From positions 1-14,807 of the forward strand of contig JAITIO010000025.1 of assembly GCA_031279395.1 (NCBI GenBank): 14,807 bases of DNA, written 5' to 3'. The stretch is from Puniceicoccales bacterium. GTDB lineage: Bacteria > Verrucomicrobiota > Verrucomicrobiia > Opitutales > JAIRKQ01. This document shows, piece after piece, positions 1 through 7,840 of the stretch. The notes below the pieces were generated by a model. It had not been told where the DNA came from. It made no database searches and was given only the letters and a program-made list of their open reading frames with translations. Within the stretch, counting starts at the first letter, position 1. Every line of letters begins with the position of its first letter. The translations under genes and the position numbers were made by a program.

Positions 1-1
1 C

Positions 2-307
2 CCGACTATCCCGCGGAAATAGCACACCGATTAGGTTGATACAGTCCGAGGGCAGGAGAAAACGTTAACACCACGGAAAAGAAGAGGGATTCTGGCCATC
101 ATCGGCCAGGGGAGCAAGAGCCTTGTATCCCCGGGTGAATGTCCAACGGTTCGACACCAGTGCCTTTCGGTAGACTCGTTCGTAGGACATGCCACAGATG
201 GTGGCTGCTCGGGATCCATCCGAGAATGAACCGATACTTTCCCCGTTCAGCCGCACAAGTGCTTCGGCACAGAGCCGCACCCTGTCACTTCCATTGCTCA
301 CCACCAT
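2..307 (-). pseudogene. Phage tail tubular protein A (T7 gp11-like), broken by in-frame stop, partial
   Basis: In podoviruses this protein forms the ring joining the head-tail connector to the tail nozzle. From the ATG at 305-307 the frame reads an N-terminal helix (LCAEALVRLNGESIGSFSDG), an alanine-rich segment, and then NRWTF near residue 54, matching the 'RGWTF/HPWNF' signature of the family. It continues through ALAPLADD and hits a TAA at 65-67. After that codon the same frame resumes as RFLLPSDCINLIGV, the family's 'LPxDCINLIGV' motif, and runs off the window edge. A single sense-to-stop change (probably from a tyrosine or asparagine codon) therefore explains the break. GC content is higher than in the neighbouring genes, as expected for foreign DNA. 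No strong ribosome binding site precedes the ATG. Family assignment is from recalled motifs and is fairly secure; loss of function is inferred. Confidence 0.72.
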
Positions 308-331
308 TGTGTCGTTCCATCATTATTCTTA

Positions 332-703
332 TTACTCGGCGGGCAGTTGGTAGTTACTTACCATGACGGTGTGGATATTGTCAGTCGATGTTTCCCCAGC
401 AACACCGGTGAATGATAGGATATAGCTGCTGGCAGGGTCCTTGGATGATGCATAACAGCATAGCTCAAGCATCTGGGCAGTTCCGGGATCCATCCCTTTT
501 CCCCACAGTATACTCTTTTGCCCACCAATGGCCATGGGCAAAATTTCTATATCCATCGACATCATGCTGGTAATTAGTAAAATATTGGCAAAATTCCCGG
601 CTCTAATAGGGAAATATAAATCTTCCGATGATAAAACCATCATCGTTATATTCGAGAGAGAGATAGCCGAACAAACGATCGATAAAGTTAACCTATAATA
701 CAT
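332..703 (-). CDS. Hypothetical protein, possible phage structural protein remnant
   Basis: An ORF of 123 codons ends 24 bases before the tail tubular gene on the same strand, so it sits where capsid or capsid-cement genes lie in many podoviral modules. The C-terminal half (from about residue 50, WGKGMDPGTAQML to the end NYQLPAE) has GC-rich codons like the phage gene. The N-terminal half is AT-rich and of low information (IVCSAISLSNITMMVLSS). The protein may therefore be a fusion of a truncated phage gene with flanking host DNA, with the true start inside. The C-terminus (SYILSFTGVAGETSTDN...) weakly recalls Bbp16-type capsid cement proteins, but this is not firm enough to name it. The opposite strand is also fairly open here, which lowers confidence. 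Confidence 0.4.
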   Translation of the reverse strand: MYYRLTLSIVCSAISLSNITMMVLSSEDLYFPIRAGNFANILLITSMMSMDIEILPMAIGGQKSILWGKGMDPGTAQMLELCCYASSKDPASSYILSFTGVAGETSTDNIHTVMVSNYQLPAE

Positions 704-862
704 GCTTTCCCAGGAAAGATTTTCCTCCGTTGCTCTCGAAAAAAAACGCGAAGTTGAAAATTTTTTGAAATATAAACTAGCTTTACAGGAAGAAATTCAC
801 CTTTCCTACGAACAAAATTCATAAACTGATAAATAAAAAACCTTTGGAGAATGTTTTTTTGT

Positions 863-880
863 AAATCTTAGCTAAGATTT
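863..880. terminator. Perfect 18-bp palindrome between comEC end and prophage edge
   Basis: AAATCTTAGCTAAGATTT is a perfect palindrome lying 5 bases past the comEC stop. On the plus strand it is followed by TTCTTC and on the minus strand by ACAAAAAAA, so neither side has a convincing U-tract. It could still be a weak bidirectional terminator, or a protein-binding site. Confidence 0.35.
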
Positions 881-884
881 TTCT

Positions 885-2564
885 TCACTCCAATTGACAA
901 ATTGCGGTATTTTTTATGGAGAAGACTATGTATGCCCCTACTAAAATTAGCATTGTCAATAAGGTCCCACCGACGTGGTGGATTGTTATATTTCTAAGAT
1001 AGCAAAAATCGTTGTACATGCCATAGGCTAGAAAACGGAAAATGTAAATCAGCCTGCAGGAAATATTATTTAATATGCTGCACAGCGCCCATGCTTTCCA
1101 TAGTCCAAAAAATAGTGTTACTGCCCCAATGATAATAGCCATCGTTGCCAATGGAACGATAATCATGTTGGCGGGGATTGTCAGTAATGGTATACTACCA
1201 AAGTGGTCAATAGATATTGGTAGGCTTACAAAATACGCTGCAAATGATATGGAAAAAGATGTTATTAGTAACTTTTTTAAACGAAATAACATGCGATCGA
1301 TTGGCGGATAACTTTCAAATTTCAACCCATGTAGATTCAAAAAAATGCGCGATAGAAAATTTTTTAGTGGTACACCTATGAGAACTATTCCAGCAACAAC
1401 GGTATAGGATAGCAAAAAGCTGATGTTAAAAACCACAAATGGGTCATATAATATATGAAACAATGCACTATTTGTCAGTGCCGATAGCACGATTGGTCTT
1501 CTCCCTAGCAGGGATGATATGTAATAAAATGCCACCATACTTAACGCACGTACGGAGGAAGGAGAACATCCAATGGCGTTGACGTAAAAGGTTAATAAAA
1601 TTAAAATTGGGATCGTTCTAAACTTTTTAGAAACGCACATGACCTTTAGGAAAAAATCAATGGTTGCCGCAAGAATACCTATGTGAATTCCACTGACCGC
1701 AAATAGATGTGAAATTCCTAAACCACGAAACAACGCTTGGGATGGCTTGTCTATTCCTTGCCTATGACCGGTTAGCATTCCGGACATTATCCCATGTTCA
1801 ATTCCTTTATCCTCGACACCAATGGTAATGGTATGTAGGAATCCATCGAAGATCTTTCTAAAAAATACCTGCCAGGGAGAAGCTTTGCTCTCCCACGAGA
1901 GTAAACAACCATCGGAAAGCACCCAGTGCACTCGCATATTTTTTAAATGCCTAAAAAACCACCAGTTGCTGTTTTCTCTTACACATTTCAATTTTCCATA
2001 AACTTTAAACTTTTGTCCTCGAAATGGAATGGGGACTCCATTTGTACATTCCACGGAAAAGAATATCCGTTCTCCCTTCAACTGGTGAGCGTCTGGGATA
2101 TCATCTATTACCCCATAGCCGTAAAAAATACCCTGCTGTTTGTTTTTAATTACCATGCTATCTGCCTTTAGGGTTAGAAAAACACTTTTTTGCCAATGGT
2201 TGGGAAAAAATGTTCCCGATTCACAGCGGCACTTGGCGTATACCACGCCACACCACATACTCAATACCAACGGAACCATAATATTTCGAAAAGGGTTGAA
2301 ATAACGACTGATATCTTCCCAAAAAACATGTATCGCAAATCGTAGTAACAGGAGAAATATTATGAAAATGACTGAAATGCCTATCCCAAGGACAAATTTG
2401 GAGGTTCTAATGCCAGCAATGAAAAATAGTAGGGGAAGGAATAACACAGATTCCCGACATTCGCATTTCCTTTCGGCTATTTTTAAAAATGTTTGTTTGA
2501 GAAACTTTGCAATTTTGAACAAATCATTGACGCGTAATGGGATTTTTTTTGTAAATTTCCACAA
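885..2564 (-). CDS. comEC: ComEC/Rec2-family DNA-uptake channel
   Basis: ComEC is the inner-membrane channel that carries single-stranded DNA into the cytoplasm during natural transformation. The 559-residue product opens with membrane segments (about 40-80 and 95-110). A soluble region with an OB-fold-like stretch follows (about 125-225), and then the competence domain. The family hallmark GISHLFAVSGIHIG is at 283-296 and SPSSVRAL, before a run of transmembrane helices, at about 334-341. The protein ends at the last membrane helices and lacks the C-terminal metallo-beta-lactamase-like domain of long ComEC forms; short forms are common. The start is uncertain: the listed start codon is TTG and no ATG with a good ribosome binding site is visible near it. 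The frame is intact. The gene is divergent from the AP2 gene. No other competence gene is in the window. Confidence 0.9.
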   Translation of the reverse strand: MWKFTKKIPLRVNDLFKIAKFLKQTFLKIAERKCECRESVLFLPLLFFIAGIRTSKFVLGIGISVIFIIFLLLLRFAIHVFWEDISRYFNPFRNIMVPLVLSMWCGVVYAKCRCESGTFFPNHWQKSVFLTLKADSMVIKNKQQGIFYGYGVIDDIPDAHQLKGERIFFSVECTNGVPIPFRGQKFKVYGKLKCVRENSNWWFFRHLKNMRVHWVLSDGCLLSWESKASPWQVFFRKIFDGFLHTITIGVEDKGIEHGIMSGMLTGHRQGIDKPSQALFRGLGISHLFAVSGIHIGILAATIDFFLKVMCVSKKFRTIPILILLTFYVNAIGCSPSSVRALSMVAFYYISSLLGRRPIVLSALTNSALFHILYDPFVVFNISFLLSYTVVAGIVLIGVPLKNFLSRIFLNLHGLKFESYPPIDRMLFRLKKLLITSFSISFAAYFVSLPISIDHFGSIPLLTIPANMIIVPLATMAIIIGAVTLFFGLWKAWALCSILNNISCRLIYIFRFLAYGMYNDFCYLRNITIHHVGGTLLTMLILVGAYIVFSIKNTAICQLE

Positions 2565-2673
2565 AAAAATAAATTTTTTCTGGATTGCTCTGATTTTTTC
2601 TTTAAAAATTTTCGCTGGTTGGCGCGTTATTTATGCGATCGACTTGTGATAAAACCTTAATTCTTTATTGATT
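2565..2673. other. Divergent intergenic region comEC / AP2 gene
   Basis: This 109-base AT-rich gap must hold the promoters of both divergent genes. No clear -35/-10 pair or operator stands out on either strand. Confidence 0.4.
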
Positions 2674-3213
2674 ATGTACACAAATAATACAGATATTCAT
2701 GAAGGCGGCATAAGTAGGATTGATTCTAAAACCACCAAAGGGTGGCTCGTTAGAGGCTATAAGAATGGCAATCGCTATTCAAAGCTATTCAGTGACAGAA
2801 AACTGGGCGGAAAAGAAGAGGCACTGGGGAAAGCAAAAATTTTTCGCAATGAGCTTCGTGCCCGCCTAAGCGCAATACTTTCCAAACCGAGATGTCAGAA
2901 GATTGTTTCACACGACAAACGAAATCAAACGGGCGTTCTGGGTGTTTCTAAACTATGCAAAAATGGGAAAGGAGATAAAGAATTAGGATTTTTCTCTGTG
3001 ACATGGCGTCCCACAAAGGGTAAACAAAAGTGTACGTCATTCTCCATTTCCAAGTATGGAGAAAAGGTAGCCTTTAAAAAAGCTGTTGCTCTGCGCTATG
3101 AAAAACTGTGCGAGGCATATGGTACGGAAATTGCCACCAAGATTGTCGGAAAAGAAAACATAGAAAAATATGTCAAAGATGCGGAGTTAGAACAAGCTTC
3201 CTACGGAGCATAG
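2674..3213 (+). CDS. Protein with two AP2-type DNA-binding domains
   Basis: A protein of 179 residues from the ATG at 2674 (a TTG lies two codons upstream). The second half (about 88-150) is a clear AP2/ERF-like fold: RNQTGVLGVSKL, then FFSVTWRP, then TSFSISKYGEKVAFKKAVALR. This is the family's 'tGv.GV ... w.v.w ... FSi.kyGe..A...A' pattern. The first half repeats it more loosely (GISRIDSKTTKGWLVRGY, then YSKLFSDRKLGGKEEALGKA). In bacteria AP2 domains are usually fused to HNH nucleases or integrases; here only the two DNA-binding domains are present, so it may be a stand-alone regulator or a remnant of a mobile nuclease. Basic residues dominate, as expected for DNA binding. Target and role are unknown. 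It lies 45 bases ahead of the DUF167 gene and could be cotranscribed with it. Confidence 0.75.
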   Translation: MYTNNTDIHEGGISRIDSKTTKGWLVRGYKNGNRYSKLFSDRKLGGKEEALGKAKIFRNELRARLSAILSKPRCQKIVSHDKRNQTGVLGVSKLCKNGKGDKELGFFSVTWRPTKGKQKCTSFSISKYGEKVAFKKAVALRYEKLCEAYGTEIATKIVGKENIEKYVKDAELEQASYGA

Positions 3214-3258
3214 CATGTTTTATCGCCTAATTATCCAGGCTAAAACTTTGGGGGTAAA

Positions 3259-3519
3259 ATGTGTAAAATGTCTGTGCGAATTATCCCTAACTCCTCTCGC
3301 ACACATATTGTTGACCTGTGTGATGATATTCTGAAGATTAGAATCATGGAACCTGCCGAAGGAAATCGTGCCAATGAAGCCCTAGTAAAGTTCCTATCCA
3401 AAAAACTAAAAATTAAAACAATATGCATTGTGAGTGGCATGCGGTCTCGAAATAAGGTTCTTGATTTTGGGAATGACTTTACAATCGAACAAATATTAGA
3501 TAGATTGCTTCGGAAATGA
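3259..3519 (+). CDS. DUF167 / UPF0235 (YggU) family protein
   Basis: A small 86-residue protein close to the family's usual length. The hallmark lies in PAEGNRANEALVKFLSK (about 33-49), followed by the central SGMRSRNKVLDFG segment matching 'v.Gh.sR.K.v.i'. The biochemical role of this widespread family is not established; the fold is a small alpha/beta domain. The ATG at 3259 is preceded by a G-rich stretch (3249-3254) that can act as the ribosome binding site; a second ATG lies three codons later. The stop overlaps the start of signal peptidase by four bases (ATGA), so the two genes are likely translationally coupled. Confidence 0.88.
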   Translation: MCKMSVRIIPNSSRTHIVDLCDDILKIRIMEPAEGNRANEALVKFLSKKLKIKTICIVSGMRSRNKVLDFGNDFTIEQILDRLLRK

Positions 3520-4802
3520 GTTTCCCGTTCATAAACAAAAACAAAGCCCAGAAAAAAGTATTGGAGTCATCGCATGTTTTAATTGATAGTGCAAAAAAAG
3601 TTATCAAATATCGCAAACATCTTTTGGATGATAGCGTTTTAACGAGTATCAATCTGCAGGTCTCCCTGCTGGAAAGTTCCGTTAGGACAAAGGATTTTGC
3701 AAGTCTTGAGGGTCAATCAAGTGGTCTTAGCAGATTGCTAAAGCAACATGGTGGCGATATTGCTCCAGAAACATTGCTGGGAGAAAATGTGGAGTCCTTG
3801 TTCATTGCCGTTCTATTGGCCATCGCCATTCGAACATTTTTCATCCAGTCCTTTCAAATACCAACCAATTCCATGGCACCAACGTACTATGGAATGACTT
3901 GCAAATTGATAAGCACAGAAGCAGCGGCGGCAGGCATTTGGTCGAAGGTATGGCATAAAATAAAATTTTGTGGTCGCAAAGTGAATATCATTGCTACAAA
4001 CAATGGAACCGTGGCGATACCCCTTACCAAAGCAAAATTAATAAGGAACAATGAAGAGATTTATGTGGTCCCCTATGAAGAAGTATTTGTAAAAAAATAT
4101 CTGGGATTAGCGAGAACCAAAGCGAGGAAGTATACGATTTTCGTCGATCGCAGGAGGTATCAAATTGTAAGTCCGATTGATCTTTCGTTGGATAAAATAC
4201 TTTTGGAAAGGTTTTGCAAAGGTTATTCATCTTGGAAAGAAGTGATCGCCGATGGTAAATTTGATCAAAATTTTGACCAAGGCAAAAGAATTAGCATTCT
4301 GGACACGAAGTATCCCATAACCGTGGGTGACACTATTATTAGGTTTGAAATTCTTCCCGGAGATATGCTTTTTGTCGATAAAGTTTCCTATCATTTTCGT
4401 CCACCGAAAATTGGAGAAAGCGTTGTCTTTACGACCAATGCGATAAGACATTTTGCCAGGACTCCAAAATTTTTCATTAAGCGGCTAGTCGGAAGGCCGA
4501 CAAATACATTAAATATTGAAGACAATCAACTATTTATGGATGGGAAATTGGTGGCAACCAACGAAATCTTGGAAAAACTAAATTTAAAGGCAAAAGGCTA
4601 CGAAAAAGGTTACTACCCCGTCGGAATGCTTGCGGAGGGACTTAGCGTTACCGTGCCCAAGAAAAATCTTTTTGTCCTTGGAGATAATTCGCAAGATAGC
4701 TATGATAGTAGGTTTTGGGGGTTTGTTCCCGAAAAAAGCATATGTGGTCGTCCATGTATAATTTTTTATCCATTTACCAATCGCTGGGGCAAGTGTAAAT
4801 AA
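3516..4802 (+). CDS. lepB: Signal peptidase I (long form with large insertion)
   Basis: This serine protease cleaves signal peptides from exported proteins at the outer face of the inner membrane. The 428 residues begin with a soluble, mostly helical extension of about 90 residues, then a single membrane helix (about 94-110). Box B follows (QIPTNSMAPT) with catalytic Ser119. Box C is GDMLFVDKVSYHFRPPKIGE (282-301). Box D holds the general base Lys322 in FFIKRLVG. Box E is GDNSQDSYDSRFWG (389-402). About 150 residues lie between the Ser box and box C, where many bacterial enzymes have only a few dozen. Chlamydiae also have an unusually long signal peptidase, which fits a PVC source. All catalytic residues are present. 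Translation is probably coupled to the upstream DUF167 gene. The convergent mcsB lies 151 bases downstream, with no strong terminator hairpin between. Confidence 0.93.
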   Translation: MSFPFINKNKAQKKVLESSHVLIDSAKKVIKYRKHLLDDSVLTSINLQVSLLESSVRTKDFASLEGQSSGLSRLLKQHGGDIAPETLLGENVESLFIAVLLAIAIRTFFIQSFQIPTNSMAPTYYGMTCKLISTEAAAAGIWSKVWHKIKFCGRKVNIIATNNGTVAIPLTKAKLIRNNEEIYVVPYEEVFVKKYLGLARTKARKYTIFVDRRRYQIVSPIDLSLDKILLERFCKGYSSWKEVIADGKFDQNFDQGKRISILDTKYPITVGDTIIRFEILPGDMLFVDKVSYHFRPPKIGESVVFTTNAIRHFARTPKFFIKRLVGRPTNTLNIEDNQLFMDGKLVATNEILEKLNLKAKGYEKGYYPVGMLAEGLSVTVPKKNLFVLGDNSQDSYDSRFWGFVPEKSICGRPCIIFYPFTNRWGKCK

Positions 4803-4953
4803 AGGAACCTCTTGCCGGAAGAATTTTGCCCATCGACGGTATCCGAGGTATTGATTTCCTACCAAATTTATGGACCTCAATCGCTCAATTTTATGAGTGT
4901 AAACTTTTTCTCTAAGAAAAGGCGGGTTTGCATGATGGAAATGCAGCTCTCTT

Positions 4954-6018
4954 TTAGTCGAATTTTAGATTTGGGACGGTCGCAAAAAACTCCCTTAAAA
5001 GTTCAGCCCGTTTGATATCTCGTTCGCCGGTGCTTAATACTCTATTTTCGAGCACTTGTATGTGGGAATTTTGAATTTTCATCATCATCTGGTGTAAGTC
5101 CCCACGCAGCGTATTGGGCAAATATCCAAGATCAACGGCTAACATCATCAGCGATACGCAATTTATTGCGTCGATGGACGTCAAACAATAGCAACCTCGC
5201 AAAATGCCAAGTGCCCTGCCAATATTGTCGTATAGCCAAATAATTCTTTCTTTCTTTACAATCTCACGAGCGTTGAGCTCATATTCAATGATGGATCTTA
5301 TTATCTGTGTCAGTCGTGAAAGAATATCAACTTCGGCGAAACCCAGTGTCTGCTGATTGGATATTTGGAAAAAATTTCCCTGAGCCTCAGAACCTTCCCC
5401 AAACAAACCCCGCACGACAAAACCCAATTTCTGCACTGCCAGGATCAAATTGCCTATCTGTTTGGTTATAACCAAGGCAGGCAAATGCAGCATGACAGAA
5501 GCTCGCATGCCGGTACCGACATTCGTTGGACAAGCGGTAAGAAAACCATAGCGATTATCGAAGGCTACGTTCAGGTTCTCCGACACATGGTCATCGATGG
5601 CATTGATTTTATCGAACATCGTTTTGAAATTTAAATCGGGACGAAAAACTTGCATGCGCAAATGGTCTTCCTCGTTTATCATGATGGAAGTCAAATGATC
5701 ATCCGTAAAAAATAGTTTAGATTCATTGGTTTCCATGATAAATTCTTGGCTACACAGGTGTCTTTCGACCAGGGCTAATCTTTCGTAGTCCAAAAGATCG
5801 CACATGTTGAGGATCGTAATACTCGTAAAAATTGAACAACTTGATAGGACCTTTTCGCATCTTTCTGCGACGGAATGTAAATCCCCTTTACAGGCATATT
5901 TCACAAATTTAAAATCAGCAAGATTGCGAGCCAACCTTATCCTGGAACTGACAACCACAGGCGTCGTTTCCTTTATTAATTTCGAATCTTGAAAAAGCTT
6001 TTTTGCAAAATCGTTCAT
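4954..6018 (-). CDS. mcsB: Protein arginine kinase McsB
   Basis: McsB transfers phosphate from ATP to arginine side chains, marking proteins for ClpCP degradation in Firmicutes, and belongs to the phosphagen-kinase fold. The 354 residues carry the ATP-binding SSRIRLARN (24-32), NEEDHLR with the catalytic acidic residues (115-121), CPTNVGTGMRASV around the active cysteine (163-175), and RGLFGEGSEA (203-212). They also carry the RDxxRA motif (RDIKRA, 333-338) that forms the phosphoarginine pocket of bacterial McsB and is absent from creatine/arginine phosphagen kinases. That motif separates it from metabolic arginine kinases. The ATG overlaps the mcsA stop by four bases and has a GAGGG ribosome binding site inside mcsA, so the pair is coupled. 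The full length and all motifs look functional. Confidence 0.94.
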   Translation of the reverse strand: MNDFAKKLFQDSKLIKETTPVVVSSRIRLARNLADFKFVKYACKGDLHSVAERCEKVLSSCSIFTSITILNMCDLLDYERLALVERHLCSQEFIMETNESKLFFTDDHLTSIMINEEDHLRMQVFRPDLNFKTMFDKINAIDDHVSENLNVAFDNRYGFLTACPTNVGTGMRASVMLHLPALVITKQIGNLILAVQKLGFVVRGLFGEGSEAQGNFFQISNQQTLGFAEVDILSRLTQIIRSIIEYELNAREIVKKERIIWLYDNIGRALGILRGCYCLTSIDAINCVSLMMLAVDLGYLPNTLRGDLHQMMMKIQNSHIQVLENRVLSTGERDIKRAELLREFFATVPNLKFD

Positions 6019-6578
6019 GATATTCCCTCGGATCCCTTTAAATTCTTTATTTCATCGCGCAATCTGGCTGCTTCCTCGTATTGTTCAGTCTTTACTGCGG
6101 CATCCAACATTCCTTGTAACTCATTCAATTTTTCTTCTGTGGAAAGTTTTCTAGGAGACCTCTTGACGGAAGTGTCGGTGAAGCCACTGGTAGCATTCAT
6201 CGTTGCCGTCATAGCCCCTTCCCTCGAATATTTTCCTTTATGGATCGTACCCTTCTGGGAGGATTCGATTATTCCATCTATCAACAATTTCAAATCTTTG
6301 TAGCAGTGAGGACACCCCAAGCGGCCAGTTTCTTTAAATGACATCGGCGTACAACCGCATTTTGAACATATCAGCCCATTGGCGGATAAATTTTGTTTCA
6401 TCCCAGAAAACAATGCTTCGCCCAGTCCAGATAGCATTGCGAACGGTAATCCTTCCTTATCAAAAAGGCCATGCTTCGCCGCGCACTCGTTACACATTCG
6501 AATAACGGTCGTCTTATTATTAATAACCTGTGTCATGTGAACGGTTGCAGGTTTCCCGCAAAATTGACATTTTTCCAT
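6015..6578 (-). CDS. mcsA: McsA, zinc-binding activator of McsB (UVR domain)
   Basis: McsA binds zinc and stimulates the McsB kinase. The 187-residue protein has two pairs of CxxC motifs near the N-terminus (Cys4/7 and Cys29/32) and two more (Cys71/74 and Cys89/92), then a spacer. A C-terminal UvrB/UvrC-type UVR motif (about 148-181, EEKLNELQGMLDAAVKTEQY followed by EEAARLRDEI) is the part that typically contacts Clp or McsB. Length and order match the family. The start is fixed by a strong GGAGGAG ribosome binding site at 6584-6590 that lies against the end of trxB. Coupled to mcsB by a 4-base overlap. Confidence 0.93.
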   Translation of the reverse strand: MEKCQFCGKPATVHMTQVINNKTTVIRMCNECAAKHGLFDKEGLPFAMLSGLGEALFSGMKQNLSANGLICSKCGCTPMSFKETGRLGCPHCYKDLKLLIDGIIESSQKGTIHKGKYSREGAMTATMNATSGFTDTSVKRSPRKLSTEEKLNELQGMLDAAVKTEQYEEAARLRDEIKNLKGSEGIS

Positions 6579-6591
6579 CTCGGCTCCTCCA

Positions 6592-7524
6592 TCAAATCTT
6601 TCTACAAATATACTTTTCTGCCAAGATAGCAGCCATCGCCCCCGTGCCGGCAGATGTTATTGCCTGCCTGTAGGTTTTATCGGCACAGTCCCCGGCGACA
6701 AATATTCCCTCAACGTTCGTTTCGACAAACGAATCTTTCTTCCGATGAAAATAGCCATCATCGTCAAGGTGTAAATATTTAGCAAATTGTTTGGTATTGG
6801 GAGTGTGGCCAACGGCTATGAATACGCCGGAGCAAGCTATCTCCGTTTTTGATTTGTTTTTGACATTTTCTACCCTGATGCCACTTACCCTGTTAGGTCC
6901 AATGATTTCATCGACGATGCTATCCCACACGGGAGTAATTTTTCCATTATTCAACGTACGTTCTCCCATCAGTTTAGATGCTCTCAACGTATCGCGGCGA
7001 TGAATTAGATACACTTTTGTACAAAAATTTGTCAAAAACAGTGCCTCTTCGCAGGCTGTATCTCCGCCTCCAACAACCGCAACATCTTTCCCTCTGTAAA
7101 AGGCACCATCGCAGGTTGCACAAATACTTACTCCTTTGCCCCCAAAAAACTCCTTTTCTCCTTTTACCCCCAGCAGCTTGGGGGATGCTCCGGTAGCGAC
7201 TATTACAGCTTGGGATAGGTATGTATTGCGTTCACAAATAATTTTTTTCATATCCTCTCCGAAATCCACGTCCTTCACTTCATCATCCACAAAACGGGTA
7301 CCAAAATGTTCAGCCTGCAACCTTATATTAGCCATCAGGTCAAATCCATTTATTCCATTTGGGAATCCAGGAAAATTTTCTACTTCATTTGTCATTGTCA
7401 ACTGACCACCAGGCTGTGACCCCCCAATGACCAAGGGAGATAGGGCTGCTCGAGATGTGTATATGGCCGCTGTTAGACCGGCACATCCGCTACCCACTAT
7501 CACAACTTTTTCCGCTTCATTCAT
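6592..7524 (-). CDS. trxB: Thioredoxin reductase (NADPH)
   Basis: This FAD enzyme moves electrons from NADPH to thioredoxin in the cytoplasm. Taking the ATG at 7522-7524 gives 310 residues, the family's usual size. An upstream TTG would add 14 basic residues (ending RRIFPK) that do not belong to the domain. The FAD-binding GSGCAGL is at 11-17 (Cys where most members have Pro), the redox-active CATC at 135-138, the NADPH-binding GGGDTA at 152-157 with HRRD at 175-178, and the C-terminal FAD motif GIFVAGDCAD at about 273-282. All functional motifs are present. It is the first gene of trxB-mcsA-mcsB, 13 bases from mcsA. No clear Shine-Dalgarno precedes the ATG. Confidence 0.95.
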   Translation of the reverse strand: MNEAEKVVIVGSGCAGLTAAIYTSRAALSPLVIGGSQPGGQLTMTNEVENFPGFPNGINGFDLMANIRLQAEHFGTRFVDDEVKDVDFGEDMKKIICERNTYLSQAVIVATGASPKLLGVKGEKEFFGGKGVSICATCDGAFYRGKDVAVVGGGDTACEEALFLTNFCTKVYLIHRRDTLRASKLMGERTLNNGKITPVWDSIVDEIIGPNRVSGIRVENVKNKSKTEIACSGVFIAVGHTPNTKQFAKYLHLDDDGYFHRKKDSFVETNVEGIFVAGDCADKTYRQAITSAGTGAMAAILAEKYICRKI

Positions 7525-7840
7525 TTTAGGAAAAATTCTACGACAAAAACGGTTTTTTAAAAGCAAAATAAAAACAAAAATGCCTTCCCACGCGCCATAA
7601 ATTTTATTGTCTCTGTTCCCATTTCCGCTTCATTTCTTTCAAATTTTTGATGGAAAACTAAGTTTTCCTTAAGAAAAATAAATGATTCTAATAGAAACAT
7701 TGACATTCGATTAATACTTTTTTTAAAGGAATCAAATGGAATTTATAGCTAAGCTACGAACGTGTTGAAAGGCTTTTTAGAATAGAGTTCTTTGTGTTGA
7801 TTTACAAAGTGTGCCCATTGATCTTTAGCTTTTTGTTTGT
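7525..7840. other. Long divergent intergenic region trxB / symporter
   Basis: A 316-base AT-rich gap that must contain promoters for both divergent transcripts. It holds a hairpin at 7652-7668 (GGAAAAC, TAA loop, GTTTTCC) that would sit in the 5' leader of either transcript. A consensus TTGACA lies at 7700-7705 with TTTAAA 16 bases downstream (7722-7727), a possible plus-strand promoter. A tiny ORF of ten codons (7736-7768, AAAGGA ribosome binding site at 7725-7730) overlaps that promoter, so the two are not both likely. No RNA gene is recognised. Confidence 0.4.
7700..7727 (+). promoter_or_regulatory. Possible promoter upstream of the symporter
   Basis: The -35 box TTGACA (7700-7705) is a perfect match; TTTAAA (7722-7727) after a 16-base spacer matches 4 of 6 positions of the -10 consensus. 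It would start transcription about 105 bases ahead of the symporter ATG. Confidence 0.35.

Noticed and set aside
3225..3240. GCCT/AGGC hairpin after the AP2 gene as a terminator
   Set aside because: Only four base pairs and no U-tract.
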